Shown here: positions 1 through 8,593 of the stretch, piece by piece
Layout of the letters: every line of letters begins with the position of its first letter
Position numbering within the stretch: position 1 is the stretch's first letter
NCBI RefSeq assembly: GCF_900108485.1
Contig: NZ_FNXF01000019.1
Location: 23,140 to 87,139 of the forward strand
From: Rheinheimera pacifica
Lineage (GTDB): Bacteria; Pseudomonadota; Gammaproteobacteria; Enterobacterales; Alteromonadaceae
Length of the DNA: 64,000 nucleotides
Direction: 5' to 3'
Notes under the pieces: model-generated
The model's input: only the letters and a program-made list of their open reading frames with translations
What the model was told of the DNA's origin: nothing
Database searches by the model: none
Made by a program: the position numbers and the translations under genes

Positions 1-217
1 GGCCGTTATCTATTACTTCCAGCGACTGATCGTCATGCAGTATCACCTGCACGGTATCGGCATGGCCTGCCAATGCTTCATCGACACTGTTATCAATAAC
101 TTCCTGGCCAAGGTGATTAGGCCGGGTGGTGTCGGTATACATTCCGGGGCGACGCTGCACAGGCTCAAGCCCGGTCAGCACTTCAATCGAATCGGCGTTG
201 TACTGTTGTGATGTCAT
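1..217 (-). CDS. parE: DNA topoisomerase IV subunit B, N-terminal fragment
   Basis: This is the ATPase subunit of topoisomerase IV, which decatenates daughter chromosomes together with ParC. Only the first 72 codons lie in the window and the gene runs off the left edge. The reverse strand reads from an ATG at 217 and contains the GHKL-type phrases 'GLEPVQRRPGMYTD', 'GQEVIDNSVDEALAG' and 'LEVIDNG', which carry the conserved Glu and Asn of the ATP-binding site. ParE rather than GyrB is favoured by the TRPNHLGQEV wording and by the neighbour: yqiA lies directly upstream of parE, as in Escherichia coli. The 35-nt gap to yqiA suggests co-transcription. Confidence 0.93.
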   Translation of the reverse strand, partial: MTSQQYNADSIEVLTGLEPVQRRPGMYTDTTRPNHLGQEVIDNSVDEALAGHADTVQVILHDDQSLEVIDNG

Positions 218-252
218 AGTCTCGGTCACTGGCTGATAGGATTAAGCGCGTT

Positions 253-825
253 TTACGCGAGTTGGCAAAAATTGGCAATAGTCGCAAGCTGCGCGGCATA
301 GCCGACATAACTGTGATCGCCACCTTCGCTCAGTTTTATTTCAGCGCCCTGATAGTAATCAAGCGCTAAGCGGTAATCTAACACTTCATCACCGCTTTGC
401 AACAGCACCAGGTAATTGTGCGGTTGCTGTAACGTCACCGGCATTAATTGCTCCAGTGCGGCCATATGTGCCGCAGTTACATCGTAATGCTGCTGCAGTA
501 CCGGATGATAATAGCGACCCAAATGCTGATTTAATACAGTGTGCGGTGCCACCGCCGGGTTAATCAGGCAGGCGCGGCAACTAATTTGCTCGGCAATGCA
601 GGTAGCCAGAAAGCCCCCCAGCGAACTGCCAATTAACGCTACATCACGCTGCTGACCAATATGTTGCTGAATAAGCGCCAGTGCCGCTGCCGGCTCATAA
701 GGTAAATCCAGTGCGCTAAAATCGGTGTGTGGGTAATGCTGCTGAAAAAATGCTTTTGTCTGTACCGCTTTGTCTGACAAGGAAGAGCTGGCAAAACCAT
801 GTAAATACACTACTTTTTTATTCAT
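253..825 (-). CDS. yqiA: YqiA-type alpha/beta-hydrolase esterase
   Basis: A 190-residue cytoplasmic alpha/beta hydrolase of the YqiA family (UPF0227-like acyl-CoA/short ester hydrolase). It opens with 'VVYLHGFASSS', the oxyanion-hole HG motif. The nucleophile elbow GSSLGG follows near residue 67, and the late 'GGDHSYVGY' probably supplies the catalytic His. Length matches the family. It sits 2 nt downstream of cpdA and upstream of parE, the same order as in enterobacteria, so it is probably part of the nudF-yqiB-cpdA-yqiA-parE transcription unit. The physiological substrate is not evident from the sequence. Confidence 0.9.
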   Translation of the reverse strand: MNKKVVYLHGFASSSLSDKAVQTKAFFQQHYPHTDFSALDLPYEPAAALALIQQHIGQQRDVALIGSSLGGFLATCIAEQISCRACLINPAVAPHTVLNQHLGRYYHPVLQQHYDVTAAHMAALEQLMPVTLQQPHNYLVLLQSGDEVLDYRLALDYYQGAEIKLSEGGDHSYVGYAAQLATIANFCQLA

Positions 826-827
826 TT

Positions 828-1601
828 TTACGTCTTCGCGGTTAAATTCAGTTGGCGGAACTGCCAGCGTACATCGCCCGTGGCAGAAAAAAACCAGTCA
901 CACCACTGTGGCCCGCCGTTGACAGTTTGCCAGTCGGGCGTTGGCAAAAACTGCACTGAGCTGGCCGGACAGCCGACAATATCAATATCATGCTCACGGC
1001 GCTGATAAGCATAGTGTGCATGGCCATGGGCAATGCCTCTGATATGTGGCTGCGCCGCTATAGCCTGCCACAGCCTGGTTTGATCTGACTGGCCATGTTT
1101 ATCAATAAAACAGTTAAGCGGCCGCGGGTGATGATGGCAAAACAGCCAAACTGCCTGCGCACTACTTTGCTGGCATTGCTCTGCCAGCCAAAGCTGCTGC
1201 TCGGGTGGAAAAACACCAGCCGGAGTCGGCCCCTTGGTATTAAGCAGCAGCAATTGCCACTGCGCCAGGAGCAGATTACGTTCAGGCCGAAACGGCGCTT
1301 GCTGACATAATACCTCAAGCTGGGCAATATCATCATGATTACCGGGCAAACAAAATACCGGGCAATCAAGCGGCGCCAGCAATCGGGCCAGTAGCTGGTA
1401 AGATTCTGTACTGTGATCCTGAGTAACGTCGCCGGTTAGCAATACCGCATCGGGTTGTTCTGCTATCAGCGTATCGACAATAGCTGCCAGATGGGCAGCA
1501 GGCTGTATCTGTTGATAGCGATCATCAAAGGCAGCCAGCAAATGGCAATCGCTAAGCTGGGCAAGATGGTATGAAGCTTTCGGGCTAAAGTGGTACTGCA
1601 T
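828..1601 (-). CDS. cpdA: 3',5'-cyclic AMP phosphodiesterase
   Basis: CpdA hydrolyses cAMP to AMP and so damps CRP-dependent regulation. The 257-residue protein is a calcineurin-like metallophosphoesterase with ordered metal-binding motifs: 'QLSDCHL' (D-x-H), 'LLTGDVTQD' (GD), 'CLPGNHDD' (GNHD), 'WLFCHHHP' and 'GIAHGHAHY' (GHxH). A longer reading begins at 1646, but the ATG at 1601 is chosen because the family starts shortly before the D-x-H strand. It also overlaps the yqiB stop by one base (TGATG), a typical translational-coupling junction. The downstream neighbour is yqiA. Confidence 0.93.
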   Translation of the reverse strand: MQYHFSPKASYHLAQLSDCHLLAAFDDRYQQIQPAAHLAAIVDTLIAEQPDAVLLTGDVTQDHSTESYQLLARLLAPLDCPVFCLPGNHDDIAQLEVLCQQAPFRPERNLLLAQWQLLLLNTKGPTPAGVFPPEQQLWLAEQCQQSSAQAVWLFCHHHPRPLNCFIDKHGQSDQTRLWQAIAAQPHIRGIAHGHAHYAYQRREHDIDIVGCPASSVQFLPTPDWQTVNGGPQWCDWFFSATGDVRWQFRQLNLTAKT

Positions 1602-2041
1602 CAGGCGAACGCTAACTCGCGGTTTATATAACCCTGGCCGGCACATAATTTCAGCCAGTCGCGCAGCAGCAGGTTAATCTGACGTTTTTCGTCCGGCAGC
1701 AGCATATCCAGATTAGGGTAGTCATAACGGGCTTTAAAGCCACTGATCTGCTGACAGGCCAGCACTTCAGCCACCCGCGCATCATGGTATAGCCGCACCA
1801 CAAAGCTGGGGCGGAAATAAAGGTCCCGCTCGTCGGTCAGTTCAATTTGTAATGTGGTAGTAAAACGCGCCACATCAGTAACGCTAATACGATAGCAATG
1901 CAGATCCGAGACCTGAATGACCGTAGCCTGGCCTGTTTTTGTATCCTCAGCCAGATAGCGGTTCAACTGAGCATAGTTACGTTCGCACAGTGCCAGAAAA
2001 TCCGGTAATTTTGGTACATATTTCTGGCGTTTAAACCACAC
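1601..2041 (-). CDS. yqiB: DUF1249 family protein YqiB
   Basis: A 146-residue cytoplasmic protein of the DUF1249/YqiB family. It is recognised by its opening 'YVPKLPDFLALCERNYAQL', the internal 'LTDERDLYFRPSFVVRLYHD' and the C-terminal 'KRQINLLLRDWLKLC'. No catalytic motif is known to me and the function is unassigned. It lies between nudF (1-nt gap) and cpdA (1-nt overlap), an arrangement conserved with E. coli, which argues for co-expression with nucleotide-metabolising enzymes. Confidence 0.88.
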   Translation of the reverse strand: MWFKRQKYVPKLPDFLALCERNYAQLNRYLAEDTKTGQATVIQVSDLHCYRISVTDVARFTTTLQIELTDERDLYFRPSFVVRLYHDARVAEVLACQQISGFKARYDYPNLDMLLPDEKRQINLLLRDWLKLCAGQGYINRELAFA

Positions 2042-2042
2042 C

Positions 2043-2678
2043 CTAGCCTCCCCAGGCTTGTTTTACTTTGTTCAGATTAAGTGCCAGCCATTGCAGAGCA
2101 ATGACACTGGCAGCGTTATCAATTTTTTGCTCAGCCAATAGCTGCATAGCGGCCGTGCGCGGTACCAGATGCACTTTAATATCTTCGTGCTCTTCTGCCA
2201 GGCCGAATACACCGGTTTGCACCGGTTGCGTTATCCGGCCTAAAAACAGCTGAATACGTTCGGTGGTGCCACCCGGGCTGGATAAGTAGCTAAGCATAGG
2301 CCAAAGTTCTTCGATTGTTAACCCTGCTTCTTCCTGGGCTTCACGTTTTGCTACCTGCTCCGCACTCTCGCCGGGTTCAATCATACCGGCAACCGCCTCC
2401 AGCAGCCAGGGGCTGTGGCTGGTAGCTGCAGCACCGGCACGAATTTGTTCAATCAATACCAGCTCATCTGTTTGGGCATTGTAAGGCAACACCACCACAG
2501 CATGACCACGCTCAAAAATTTCGCGTTGAATCGGCCCGCTCCAGCTACCGTTAAACAACCTGTGGCGTAAGGTATAACGCTCTAAGCGGAAGAAACCCTG
2601 AAAAACCGTGGTTTTGTCGAGAATCTCCAGATCCTGATGGCCAAATGATGGATACTCGCCAAAGTTGAATTTAGACAT
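2043..2678 (-). CDS. nudF: ADP-ribose pyrophosphatase, Nudix family
   Basis: NudF hydrolyses ADP-ribose to AMP and ribose 5-phosphate, clearing a reactive NAD breakdown product. The complete Nudix box is visible around residues 95-117 (G-x5-E-x7-REAQEEAG-L), with 'EAVAGMIEPGES' before it and 'SPGGTTERIQLFLG' after it, as in the ADPR-specific branch. The reading frame can be extended to a GTG at 2690. The ATG at 2678 is preferred because a GAGTG sequence precedes it at a suitable distance and the family begins near this residue. It is the first gene of the minus-strand operon and is divergent from tolC, as in enterobacteria. Confidence 0.93.
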   Translation of the reverse strand: MSKFNFGEYPSFGHQDLEILDKTTVFQGFFRLERYTLRHRLFNGSWSGPIQREIFERGHAVVVLPYNAQTDELVLIEQIRAGAAATSHSPWLLEAVAGMIEPGESAEQVAKREAQEEAGLTIEELWPMLSYLSSPGGTTERIQLFLGRITQPVQTGVFGLAEEHEDIKVHLVPRTAAMQLLAEQKIDNAASVIALQWLALNLNKVKQAWGG

Positions 2679-2797
2679 AACGGCACTCACATTCTGTTAC
2701 ACTCTTGCGTGTAACTTTACGGTTTAATGATTACTTAGTTTACAGTAACAGAGTATTATTCGTGCAGTTTCCTTTTAGTTGGCCAGGATTGGTAAAA

Positions 2798-4156
2798 ATG
2801 AAAAAAACCTTAATAAGCACCTTGTTAGCCTCCACTTTCGGTTTGCTAAGCCTGCAAGCCACTGCAGCAGATCTGCAGGAAATTTATCAGCTGGCAACTC
2901 AGAAAGATCCGCAATTGCTCAAAGCTGTTGCTACCCGTGATGCAGCCAAACATAGTATTGACGTGTCAAAAGCAAGATTGTTACCGCAGGTAAATCTAAC
3001 CGCAGGCTACTCCAAGTCGATGGCAGAAAGTGCGCAGTTTATCGATGGAACTCTGACACCTATCGACAGGGACAATAAAGGCTGGAGCGCTGAAGTTGGG
3101 TTATCACAATCAATTTTTGATTGGACCAACTGGAAAAATCTGAATACTGCAGAGAAATTAGCCATGCAAAGCCAGACTAATCTGGATGCTACAGTGCAGG
3201 CGTTAATTGTACGGGTATCACAAAGCTATTTCGACGTACTTAAAGCTGTGGATGATTTAGGCTTTGCCGAAGCTGAAAAAAGATCTATTGAGCGTCAGTT
3301 AGAACAAACCAAGCAGCGCTTCGCCGTCGGCTTAACGGCGATTACTGACGTACATGAAGCCCAGGCTCAATATGACAGTGCAGTAGCGCGCGAAATCACT
3401 GCTCAAAATACTTTAGAAACAGCTCGTGAGGCTCTGCGTGAAATCACCGGACAGTATCACGCAGAATTGGCTACACTTGACACCGACAAATTTTCTACTC
3501 AGTCCCCTTCACCAGCAACTGCCGACGAATGGGTTAAACTGGCTGAAGATATGAACCTGAGTTTGAAAGCCAATAAGTTGGCGCTCGAGATAGCAAGTAA
3601 CGATATTGATAATGCTAAAGCAGGTCACTATCCAACATTAAGTTTAGATGCATCTTATGGCACCTCAGATTCGACCTCAGACACGACAATAGGTGGTGTA
3701 ACAGAAACCAGTAACTTACCACGCTTTGATAGTAAGCAAATTGGCTTGAATTTGCGTGTACCGCTATATAGCGGTGGTGGCACTACGGCACAAACTGCTG
3801 TAGCACGCGCTAACTATGTGGCTGTCAGCCAGGATCTGGAACAAAGCTACCGTACTGCTGTTCGTCAGGTGCGTAGCTCATTTAACGATATTAATGCCAA
3901 TATCGCTACTATCCGTGCTCTGGAACAAGCTGTTATTTCAGCAGAAAGCGCATTAAATGCTACTGAAGCCGGTTTTGAAGTAGGTACCCGTACCATAGTA
4001 GACGTGCTGCTAAGTACTCGTAACCTGTTTGAAGCCCGTCGTAACCTGTCAGGTGCGCGCTACAATTATGTACTTGCTATCCTTACACTGAAACAAGCCG
4101 CTGGTAACCTGTCAGAACAAGATCTGCAAGGTATTAATCAGGCTCTGACTAACTGA
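2798..4156 (+). CDS. tolC: Outer-membrane channel TolC
   Basis: TolC forms the trimeric outer-membrane duct used by type I secretion and multidrug efflux systems. The 452-residue product starts with a classical signal peptide (MKKTLISTLLAS...ATA-A). It then shows two internally homologous halves of long coiled helices, with 'LSQSIFDWTNWKNL' and 'LRVPLYSGGGTTAQ' marking equivalent beta-strands and 'VGTRTIVDVLLSTRNLF' near the end. An upstream in-frame start at 2705 would place 31 residues before the signal peptide, so ATG 2798 is chosen. The gene is monocistronic: a hairpin follows, and nudF lies divergently upstream. No cognate pump is adjacent. The RND operon at 42-47.7 kb has its own outer-membrane factor. 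Confidence 0.95.
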   Translation: MKKTLISTLLASTFGLLSLQATAADLQEIYQLATQKDPQLLKAVATRDAAKHSIDVSKARLLPQVNLTAGYSKSMAESAQFIDGTLTPIDRDNKGWSAEVGLSQSIFDWTNWKNLNTAEKLAMQSQTNLDATVQALIVRVSQSYFDVLKAVDDLGFAEAEKRSIERQLEQTKQRFAVGLTAITDVHEAQAQYDSAVAREITAQNTLETAREALREITGQYHAELATLDTDKFSTQSPSPATADEWVKLAEDMNLSLKANKLALEIASNDIDNAKAGHYPTLSLDASYGTSDSTSDTTIGGVTETSNLPRFDSKQIGLNLRVPLYSGGGTTAQTAVARANYVAVSQDLEQSYRTAVRQVRSSFNDINANIATIRALEQAVISAESALNATEAGFEVGTRTIVDVLLSTRNLFEARRNLSGARYNYVLAILTLKQAAGNLSEQDLQGINQALTN

Positions 4157-4164
4157 TCTGACTC

Positions 4165-4190
4165 AGGTTCACCGCGCCCGCGGTGAACCT
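4165..4190 (+). terminator. Hairpin after tolC
   Basis: A perfect 11-bp stem (AGGTTCACCGC / GCGGTGAACCT) with a GCCC loop begins 9 nt after the tolC stop. The following bases (CTTACCAGTTTT) make only a weak T-run, so termination efficiency is uncertain, but position and symmetry fit a tolC terminator. Confidence 0.65.
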
Positions 4191-4263
4191 CTTACCAGTT
4201 TTCACTATTCCCGCCGTCAATTTTCGTTACAATAGCGCATTATTTTTTTGTTGAGGATATGGC

Positions 4264-5196
4264 GTGGTTCAGGCTCCGCGATTCAACTGGCGTTTTTTAT
4301 TACCGCAATACTGGCTAATTTGGTTCGGTGCTGCTTTGTTATGGCTGCTTAGCTGGTTACCTTACCGGGTGTTAATGATATTAGGTTCAGGCTTGGGCAG
4401 CTTGTTGTATAAAGTACTGAAATCACGCCGTAAGGTGGCATTACGTAATATCGAATTGTGCTTTCCTCAGATGCCGGCAGATGAGCAAGTGGCGCTGGTA
4501 AAACGAAATTTTGCCGAAACCGGCAGAGCACTGTTTGATACCGTGATTGGCTGGTGGTGGCCGCAATGGCGGATACGCCGCATTGCCCTGTTTAAAGGGT
4601 ATGAACATATCGCTGCCGCGCGGGCTGAGGGTAAAGGTGTGCTATTACTTGCCCCCCATGTCCTGCACCTGGAAGGCGTGTGCCGGGCTTTTGGCCTGAC
4701 GCATCCCAGTATTGGTTTTTACCGGCCTCACAATAACCCCTTGCTGGATTACCTGACCTACCATGGCCGCAGCAAAAGCAATAAATACATGATAGGCAAG
4801 CGCGATGTAAAAGGCCTGATCCGGGCGCTGAATCAGGGCGAAGTGTGTTTTTATCTGCCGGATCAGGATTATGGCCGCACCAAAGCTGAATTTGTGCCGT
4901 TTTTTGCTGTTAAGGATACCGCGTCAACCACCGGTACTTTGCTATTTGCCAATGTTGCCAATTGTGCTGTAATACCGGTCATTACCCGCCGTCTGCCAGG
5001 CAGCCAGGGCTATGAAATAGAAGTACAACCTGCGCTGGAACCGTTTCCTACCGGCGATGATAAAGCTGATGTTACCCGGGTAAATCAGTGGGTAGAGCAG
5101 GTGGTACTGCGCGCGCCTGAGCAGTATATGTGGTTACACCGGCGTTTTAAAACCCGACCGGATCCTGATGCACCGTCATTGTATAAAGGAAGCTGA
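4264..5196 (+). CDS. lpxL: Kdo2-lipid IVA acyltransferase (LpxL/LpxM type)
   Basis: This inner-membrane enzyme transfers a secondary acyl chain from acyl-ACP to lipid A precursor. The 310-residue protein has an N-terminal hydrophobic anchor around residues 14-45 and the family landmark 'RNIELCFP'. The HX4E catalytic motif is present in 'APHVLHLEGV', followed by 'GFYRPHNNPLLD' and a C-terminal 'MWLHRRFKTRP'. The start is GTG at 4264, preceded by GAGGAT. An ATG at 4259 is out of frame. LpxL is the likelier name, but LpxM or LpxP specificity cannot be excluded from sequence alone. A small membrane-anchored protein follows after 3 nt and is probably co-transcribed. Confidence 0.88.
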   Translation: MVQAPRFNWRFLLPQYWLIWFGAALLWLLSWLPYRVLMILGSGLGSLLYKVLKSRRKVALRNIELCFPQMPADEQVALVKRNFAETGRALFDTVIGWWWPQWRIRRIALFKGYEHIAAARAEGKGVLLLAPHVLHLEGVCRAFGLTHPSIGFYRPHNNPLLDYLTYHGRSKSNKYMIGKRDVKGLIRALNQGEVCFYLPDQDYGRTKAEFVPFFAVKDTASTTGTLLFANVANCAVIPVITRRLPGSQGYEIEVQPALEPFPTGDDKADVTRVNQWVEQVVLRAPEQYMWLHRRFKTRPDPDAPSLYKGS

Positions 5197-5199
5197 ATT

Positions 5200-5787
5200 A
5201 TGTGGTTTTGGTTTCGTAGCATAGTGTTGCTGCTGGTGTTGGGTGGTATAGGCTATTTGTTAATGACCAAGCCAGATTTTTTGATCCGTAAAGACTCTGT
5301 CAATCAGGCCGCTGACGGCTTCAGCCAGTTTTATAGTAAAATCCGAGGCTCTATCGCAGATGGCGCCAGAGAATTATCTAAATTCAAGTTAGACCTGCCC
5401 GACACCAGCGATAAGCTGACACTGCAGTTACAACAACGGGCTAAAGTGGTGGTGCCGGGCGCCCCAAACTGGCGCGGCCAGGTAATTGACCGCCGGTTTC
5501 GTGAAGGTGACACCGTTAAAACCAAACTAAGCGAGTATGCCAGAGCTGAAAACATAGAGCTGTTCTGGACCTTGCCACGCGATTATGTGGTAAAGCAGTA
5601 TTTTCAGGTCGATAGCAGCCTTATTGACACCGTGTATCAGGTAGCGCAGGCAATAGCGCCGGATTTTCAATCACCGGTAATCAGCTTTTACTGCCCACGC
5701 GAACGGGCCGCTGTTATCACAGACAAAGCCAATGAGCACCTGAGCGAACATTGTATCCCGGCCAATACTAAGCCTAAGGCTGATTAA
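5200..5787 (+). CDS. Membrane-anchored protein with TcpQ-like C-terminal domain
   Basis: A 195-residue protein with one N-terminal transmembrane segment (about residues 6-24) and a periplasmic remainder. Residues about 105-150 ('FREGDTVKTKLSEYARAENIELFWTLPRDY' region, quoted here only as landmarks) resemble the C-terminal fold of TcpQ/PilL-type secretion and pilus proteins, in which a short repeat adopts an STN-like fold. That assignment is by memory of the pattern and is tentative. The gene starts 3 nt after lpxL, implying an operon and perhaps an envelope role. Its last 14 nt overlap the 3' end of the convergent glnE. Two late cysteines (near residues 169 and 186) could form a disulfide. 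Confidence 0.6.
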   Translation: MWFWFRSIVLLLVLGGIGYLLMTKPDFLIRKDSVNQAADGFSQFYSKIRGSIADGARELSKFKLDLPDTSDKLTLQLQQRAKVVVPGAPNWRGQVIDRRFREGDTVKTKLSEYARAENIELFWTLPRDYVVKQYFQVDSSLIDTVYQVAQAIAPDFQSPVISFYCPRERAAVITDKANEHLSEHCIPANTKPKAD

Positions 5788-8581
5788 ACAGCTGCCGCCA
5801 GCATTGTTCTACCGTCTGCTTTGCCTGCGCCAGGCTGTCTTGTTCTGGCAACGTTGCCGGAGCCAACGTCTGGCGATGGCCCGCACCACGTAATAACTGA
5901 TAAGCCTGTTGCAACTGCTGCACTTGTTGTGGTGGTAATAAACCACATTCTGCTGCGGCATCCAGAATACGGATATTGTCGCTGTAGCGGTATAGTTGCG
6001 CGTGCTTCGCGGCATAGCCCAGCACCAGATACTGGCTGATAAACTCCAGATCAACGATCCCACCTGTGCTGTGTTTAGGATCTGCCGATGCTACGCCATG
6101 ATGCTGGCGCAACTTTTCGCGCATTTGCAGTACTTCTTCACGCAATTTAGCCAGATCACGTGGTTGGCTTACTATCTGCTGGCGGATATGTTCAAACTTC
6201 TGCCGTATGGCAGTGCTGCCATAAATAGCCCGCGCTCGCACCAGCGCCTGATGCTCCCAGGTCCAGGCTTCCTGGCGCATATACTCGGCATAGGTTTGAA
6301 TATGGATCGCCAGTAACCCCGAGTTCCCGGATGGCCGCAACCGGGTATCTATGTCATACAACACACCGCTGTTGGTGCGGGTGGTACACAGGTGCAGCAC
6401 CCGTTGTACCAGCTTTAAATAAAACTGGCGCGAGTCAATGGCCCGCTCGCCCGACGTGGCTTGCTGCGTATCGCACTGATGCACAAAAACTAAATCCAGA
6501 TCCGAGCCATAACCCAGCTCCAGCCCGCCCAGTTTGCCATAAGCAATGACGGCAAAACCTTTGTCGCCGTCGGTTAGGCCGGCAGGCACACCATAGCGTT
6601 CTGTCATCTGCTGCCAGGCCAGCTCTACCACCTGCGCCAGCAATACTTCTGCCAGCCAGGTCAGATGATCGCTGACTTTCATCAGCGGCAGCACACCGCT
6701 GATATCAGCCGCAGCAATGCGTAATTGCTGTGCTTGCTTATATTGACGCAAGGTTTCCATTAACAGTTCCAGATCATCAGACGACACCCGCAGCATGTGC
6801 TGGCGCAGCCGGTCCTGGTAATCGGCCTGAGTAGCAACCTGATACAACTGCGCCGGGTCGATCAGTTCGTCCAGCAGCATAGGATAACGCGACAATTGCT
6901 CTGCCAGCCAACCGCTTTGGGTACATAACAGTACCAATTGCTGCAGGGCAGCCGGGTTTTCAAACAGTAGTTCAAGGTAGGCGGTACGGGTAACAATCTG
7001 ACGGAATACCCCTAATACCCGGCTTAGCACCGTTGGCGACGAGCGCTGCTGTTGCAGCATATGCAACAACAATGGGATAAGCTTGGCCAGAAAATCACGG
7101 CCACGCGGGCCAACACTACGTTTTTGGCAATCCAGCTTAAATTGCTGCAACAAATTAATCAGTTCAATAGCGTCCGGTGCAGTTAGCCATTCCAGTTGAG
7201 TTGCCAGTTCTTCTGCCGGTTGTTCGCTGTCCCAGATCAACCGGCCCAGGGTAATTTCCTGCTGCTCCAGCTCTTCACCGTTATCAATAACCAGTTTAAA
7301 TTGCCGGTGCACTCTGGCCATAGCGCTGTCGATCTGTTGTTGCAACTGCTCCCAGTTATCCAGCCCTAAAGACACCAGCAACTGGGCCTGCGTCAGCCCG
7401 TCTTGCGGTAAAGTTTGGGTTTGCTGATCATCAATACCCTGCAAAGCTTGCTCTACAGTACGCAGCAACAAATAATCGTCCTGCAGTTCGGTAACCTGTT
7501 GCCAGGTTAATACCTCTTCATCTGCCAGCACCGGCAGCGCCTTTAATAAGGCCGGCTGTTGCATCGCTGGGATCCGGCCACCGCGGATTAACTGCAGGGT
7601 TTGTACAATAAACTCAACTTCGCGAATGCCTCCCACACCCAGTTTAATATTGTTGCGCCGGTTCAGCCGGCGGTTTTCCTGCTCAATTTGCTGTTTCATC
7701 CGCCGCAGCGATTCAATGGCAGAAAAATCAATATAACGCCGGTAAATAAAAGGCTTAAGCAACTGCTGCAACTCGGTACTGTAGTAACCGTCGGGGTTAA
7801 GAATACGGGCTTTTAACATGGCGTAGCGTTCCCACTCGCGCCCTTGCTCCTGATAATAATCTTCCATGGCGGCAAAGCTCAGCGCAAGCGGGCCACTGTC
7901 ACCAAAAGGCCGCAGCCGCATATCTACCCGATAAACAAAGCCATCGGCCGTCACCTGATGCAAAGCAGCGATCAATTTTTGCCCCAGCCGGGTAAAAAAT
8001 TGCTGGTTTTCACAACTGCGCCGCCCACCCGACGTTTCACCATTGGCCGGATAAGTAAAAATAAGATCAATATCAGACGAAAAGTTCAGCTCAGCACCAC
8101 CCAGCTTACCCATGCCCAATACCAGTAAAGGCATAGCATTGCCGTGTTCATCCTTTGGTGTACCCCACTGCGAACTCAACTGCTGGTACGCCCAATGGTA
8201 AGCGGCATTAATTAAGGTATCTGCCAGTTGTGATACCAACTGCAGGCTGCGGCTAACGGTTTGCAATTTAAGCATATCAGCGGCAAGAATGCGGCATAGC
8301 TGCGCATTACGGCAACGGCGCAGTGCGGCAAAAGCAGCGGCATCATCCAATATCTGCTCTTGTGGCAGTGCTACCACCGGCTGCTGTAATTGTTGCAACA
8401 GTATAGTGCTGTCGGTCAGCTCGGCCAGCAATACAGGTTGTTGTTGCAAGGTTCGGCCAATAAAACTGCTGCCACTTAACAACCTGCGCAACACTGTCTG
8501 TGCATCTGCATTAAGGCCGTCAAGTTCAAACCGGCTTAACATCTGGTTTAGATAACTTTGCAACACCGTTTCAGCCGCCAT
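5774..8581 (-). CDS. glnE: Bifunctional glutamine synthetase adenylyltransferase/adenylyl-removing enzyme
   Basis: GlnE adenylylates and deadenylylates glutamine synthetase in response to PII and glutamine, setting nitrogen assimilation. The 935-residue length is normal for the family. Both nucleotidyltransferase domains are intact: 'GMGKLGGAELNFSSDIDL' in the N-terminal deadenylylase half (about residues 156-173) and 'AYGKLGGLELGYGSDLDL' in the C-terminal adenylylase half. Each is followed by a family landmark ('RVDMRLRPFGDSGPL', 'DIDTRLRPSGNSGLL'). The ATG at 8581 has a GGGGAG ribosome-binding site. The gene lies downstream of ygiF on the same strand, as in E. coli, with a 12-nt gap. Confidence 0.96.
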   Translation of the reverse strand: MAAETVLQSYLNQMLSRFELDGLNADAQTVLRRLLSGSSFIGRTLQQQPVLLAELTDSTILLQQLQQPVVALPQEQILDDAAAFAALRRCRNAQLCRILAADMLKLQTVSRSLQLVSQLADTLINAAYHWAYQQLSSQWGTPKDEHGNAMPLLVLGMGKLGGAELNFSSDIDLIFTYPANGETSGGRRSCENQQFFTRLGQKLIAALHQVTADGFVYRVDMRLRPFGDSGPLALSFAAMEDYYQEQGREWERYAMLKARILNPDGYYSTELQQLLKPFIYRRYIDFSAIESLRRMKQQIEQENRRLNRRNNIKLGVGGIREVEFIVQTLQLIRGGRIPAMQQPALLKALPVLADEEVLTWQQVTELQDDYLLLRTVEQALQGIDDQQTQTLPQDGLTQAQLLVSLGLDNWEQLQQQIDSAMARVHRQFKLVIDNGEELEQQEITLGRLIWDSEQPAEELATQLEWLTAPDAIELINLLQQFKLDCQKRSVGPRGRDFLAKLIPLLLHMLQQQRSSPTVLSRVLGVFRQIVTRTAYLELLFENPAALQQLVLLCTQSGWLAEQLSRYPMLLDELIDPAQLYQVATQADYQDRLRQHMLRVSSDDLELLMETLRQYKQAQQLRIAAADISGVLPLMKVSDHLTWLAEVLLAQVVELAWQQMTERYGVPAGLTDGDKGFAVIAYGKLGGLELGYGSDLDLVFVHQCDTQQATSGERAIDSRQFYLKLVQRVLHLCTTRTNSGVLYDIDTRLRPSGNSGLLAIHIQTYAEYMRQEAWTWEHQALVRARAIYGSTAIRQKFEHIRQQIVSQPRDLAKLREEVLQMREKLRQHHGVASADPKHSTGGIVDLEFISQYLVLGYAAKHAQLYRYSDNIRILDAAAECGLLPPQQVQQLQQAYQLLRGAGHRQTLAPATLPEQDSLAQAKQTVEQCWRQLFNQP

Positions 8582-8593
8582 ATGCTCCCCGCT

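Noticed and set aside
5821..8555. Several open frames of 70-106 codons antisense to glnE
   Set aside because: They are shadows of the GC-skewed glnE codons, have no ribosome-binding sites and no recognisable motifs; glnE itself has intact family motifs throughout.
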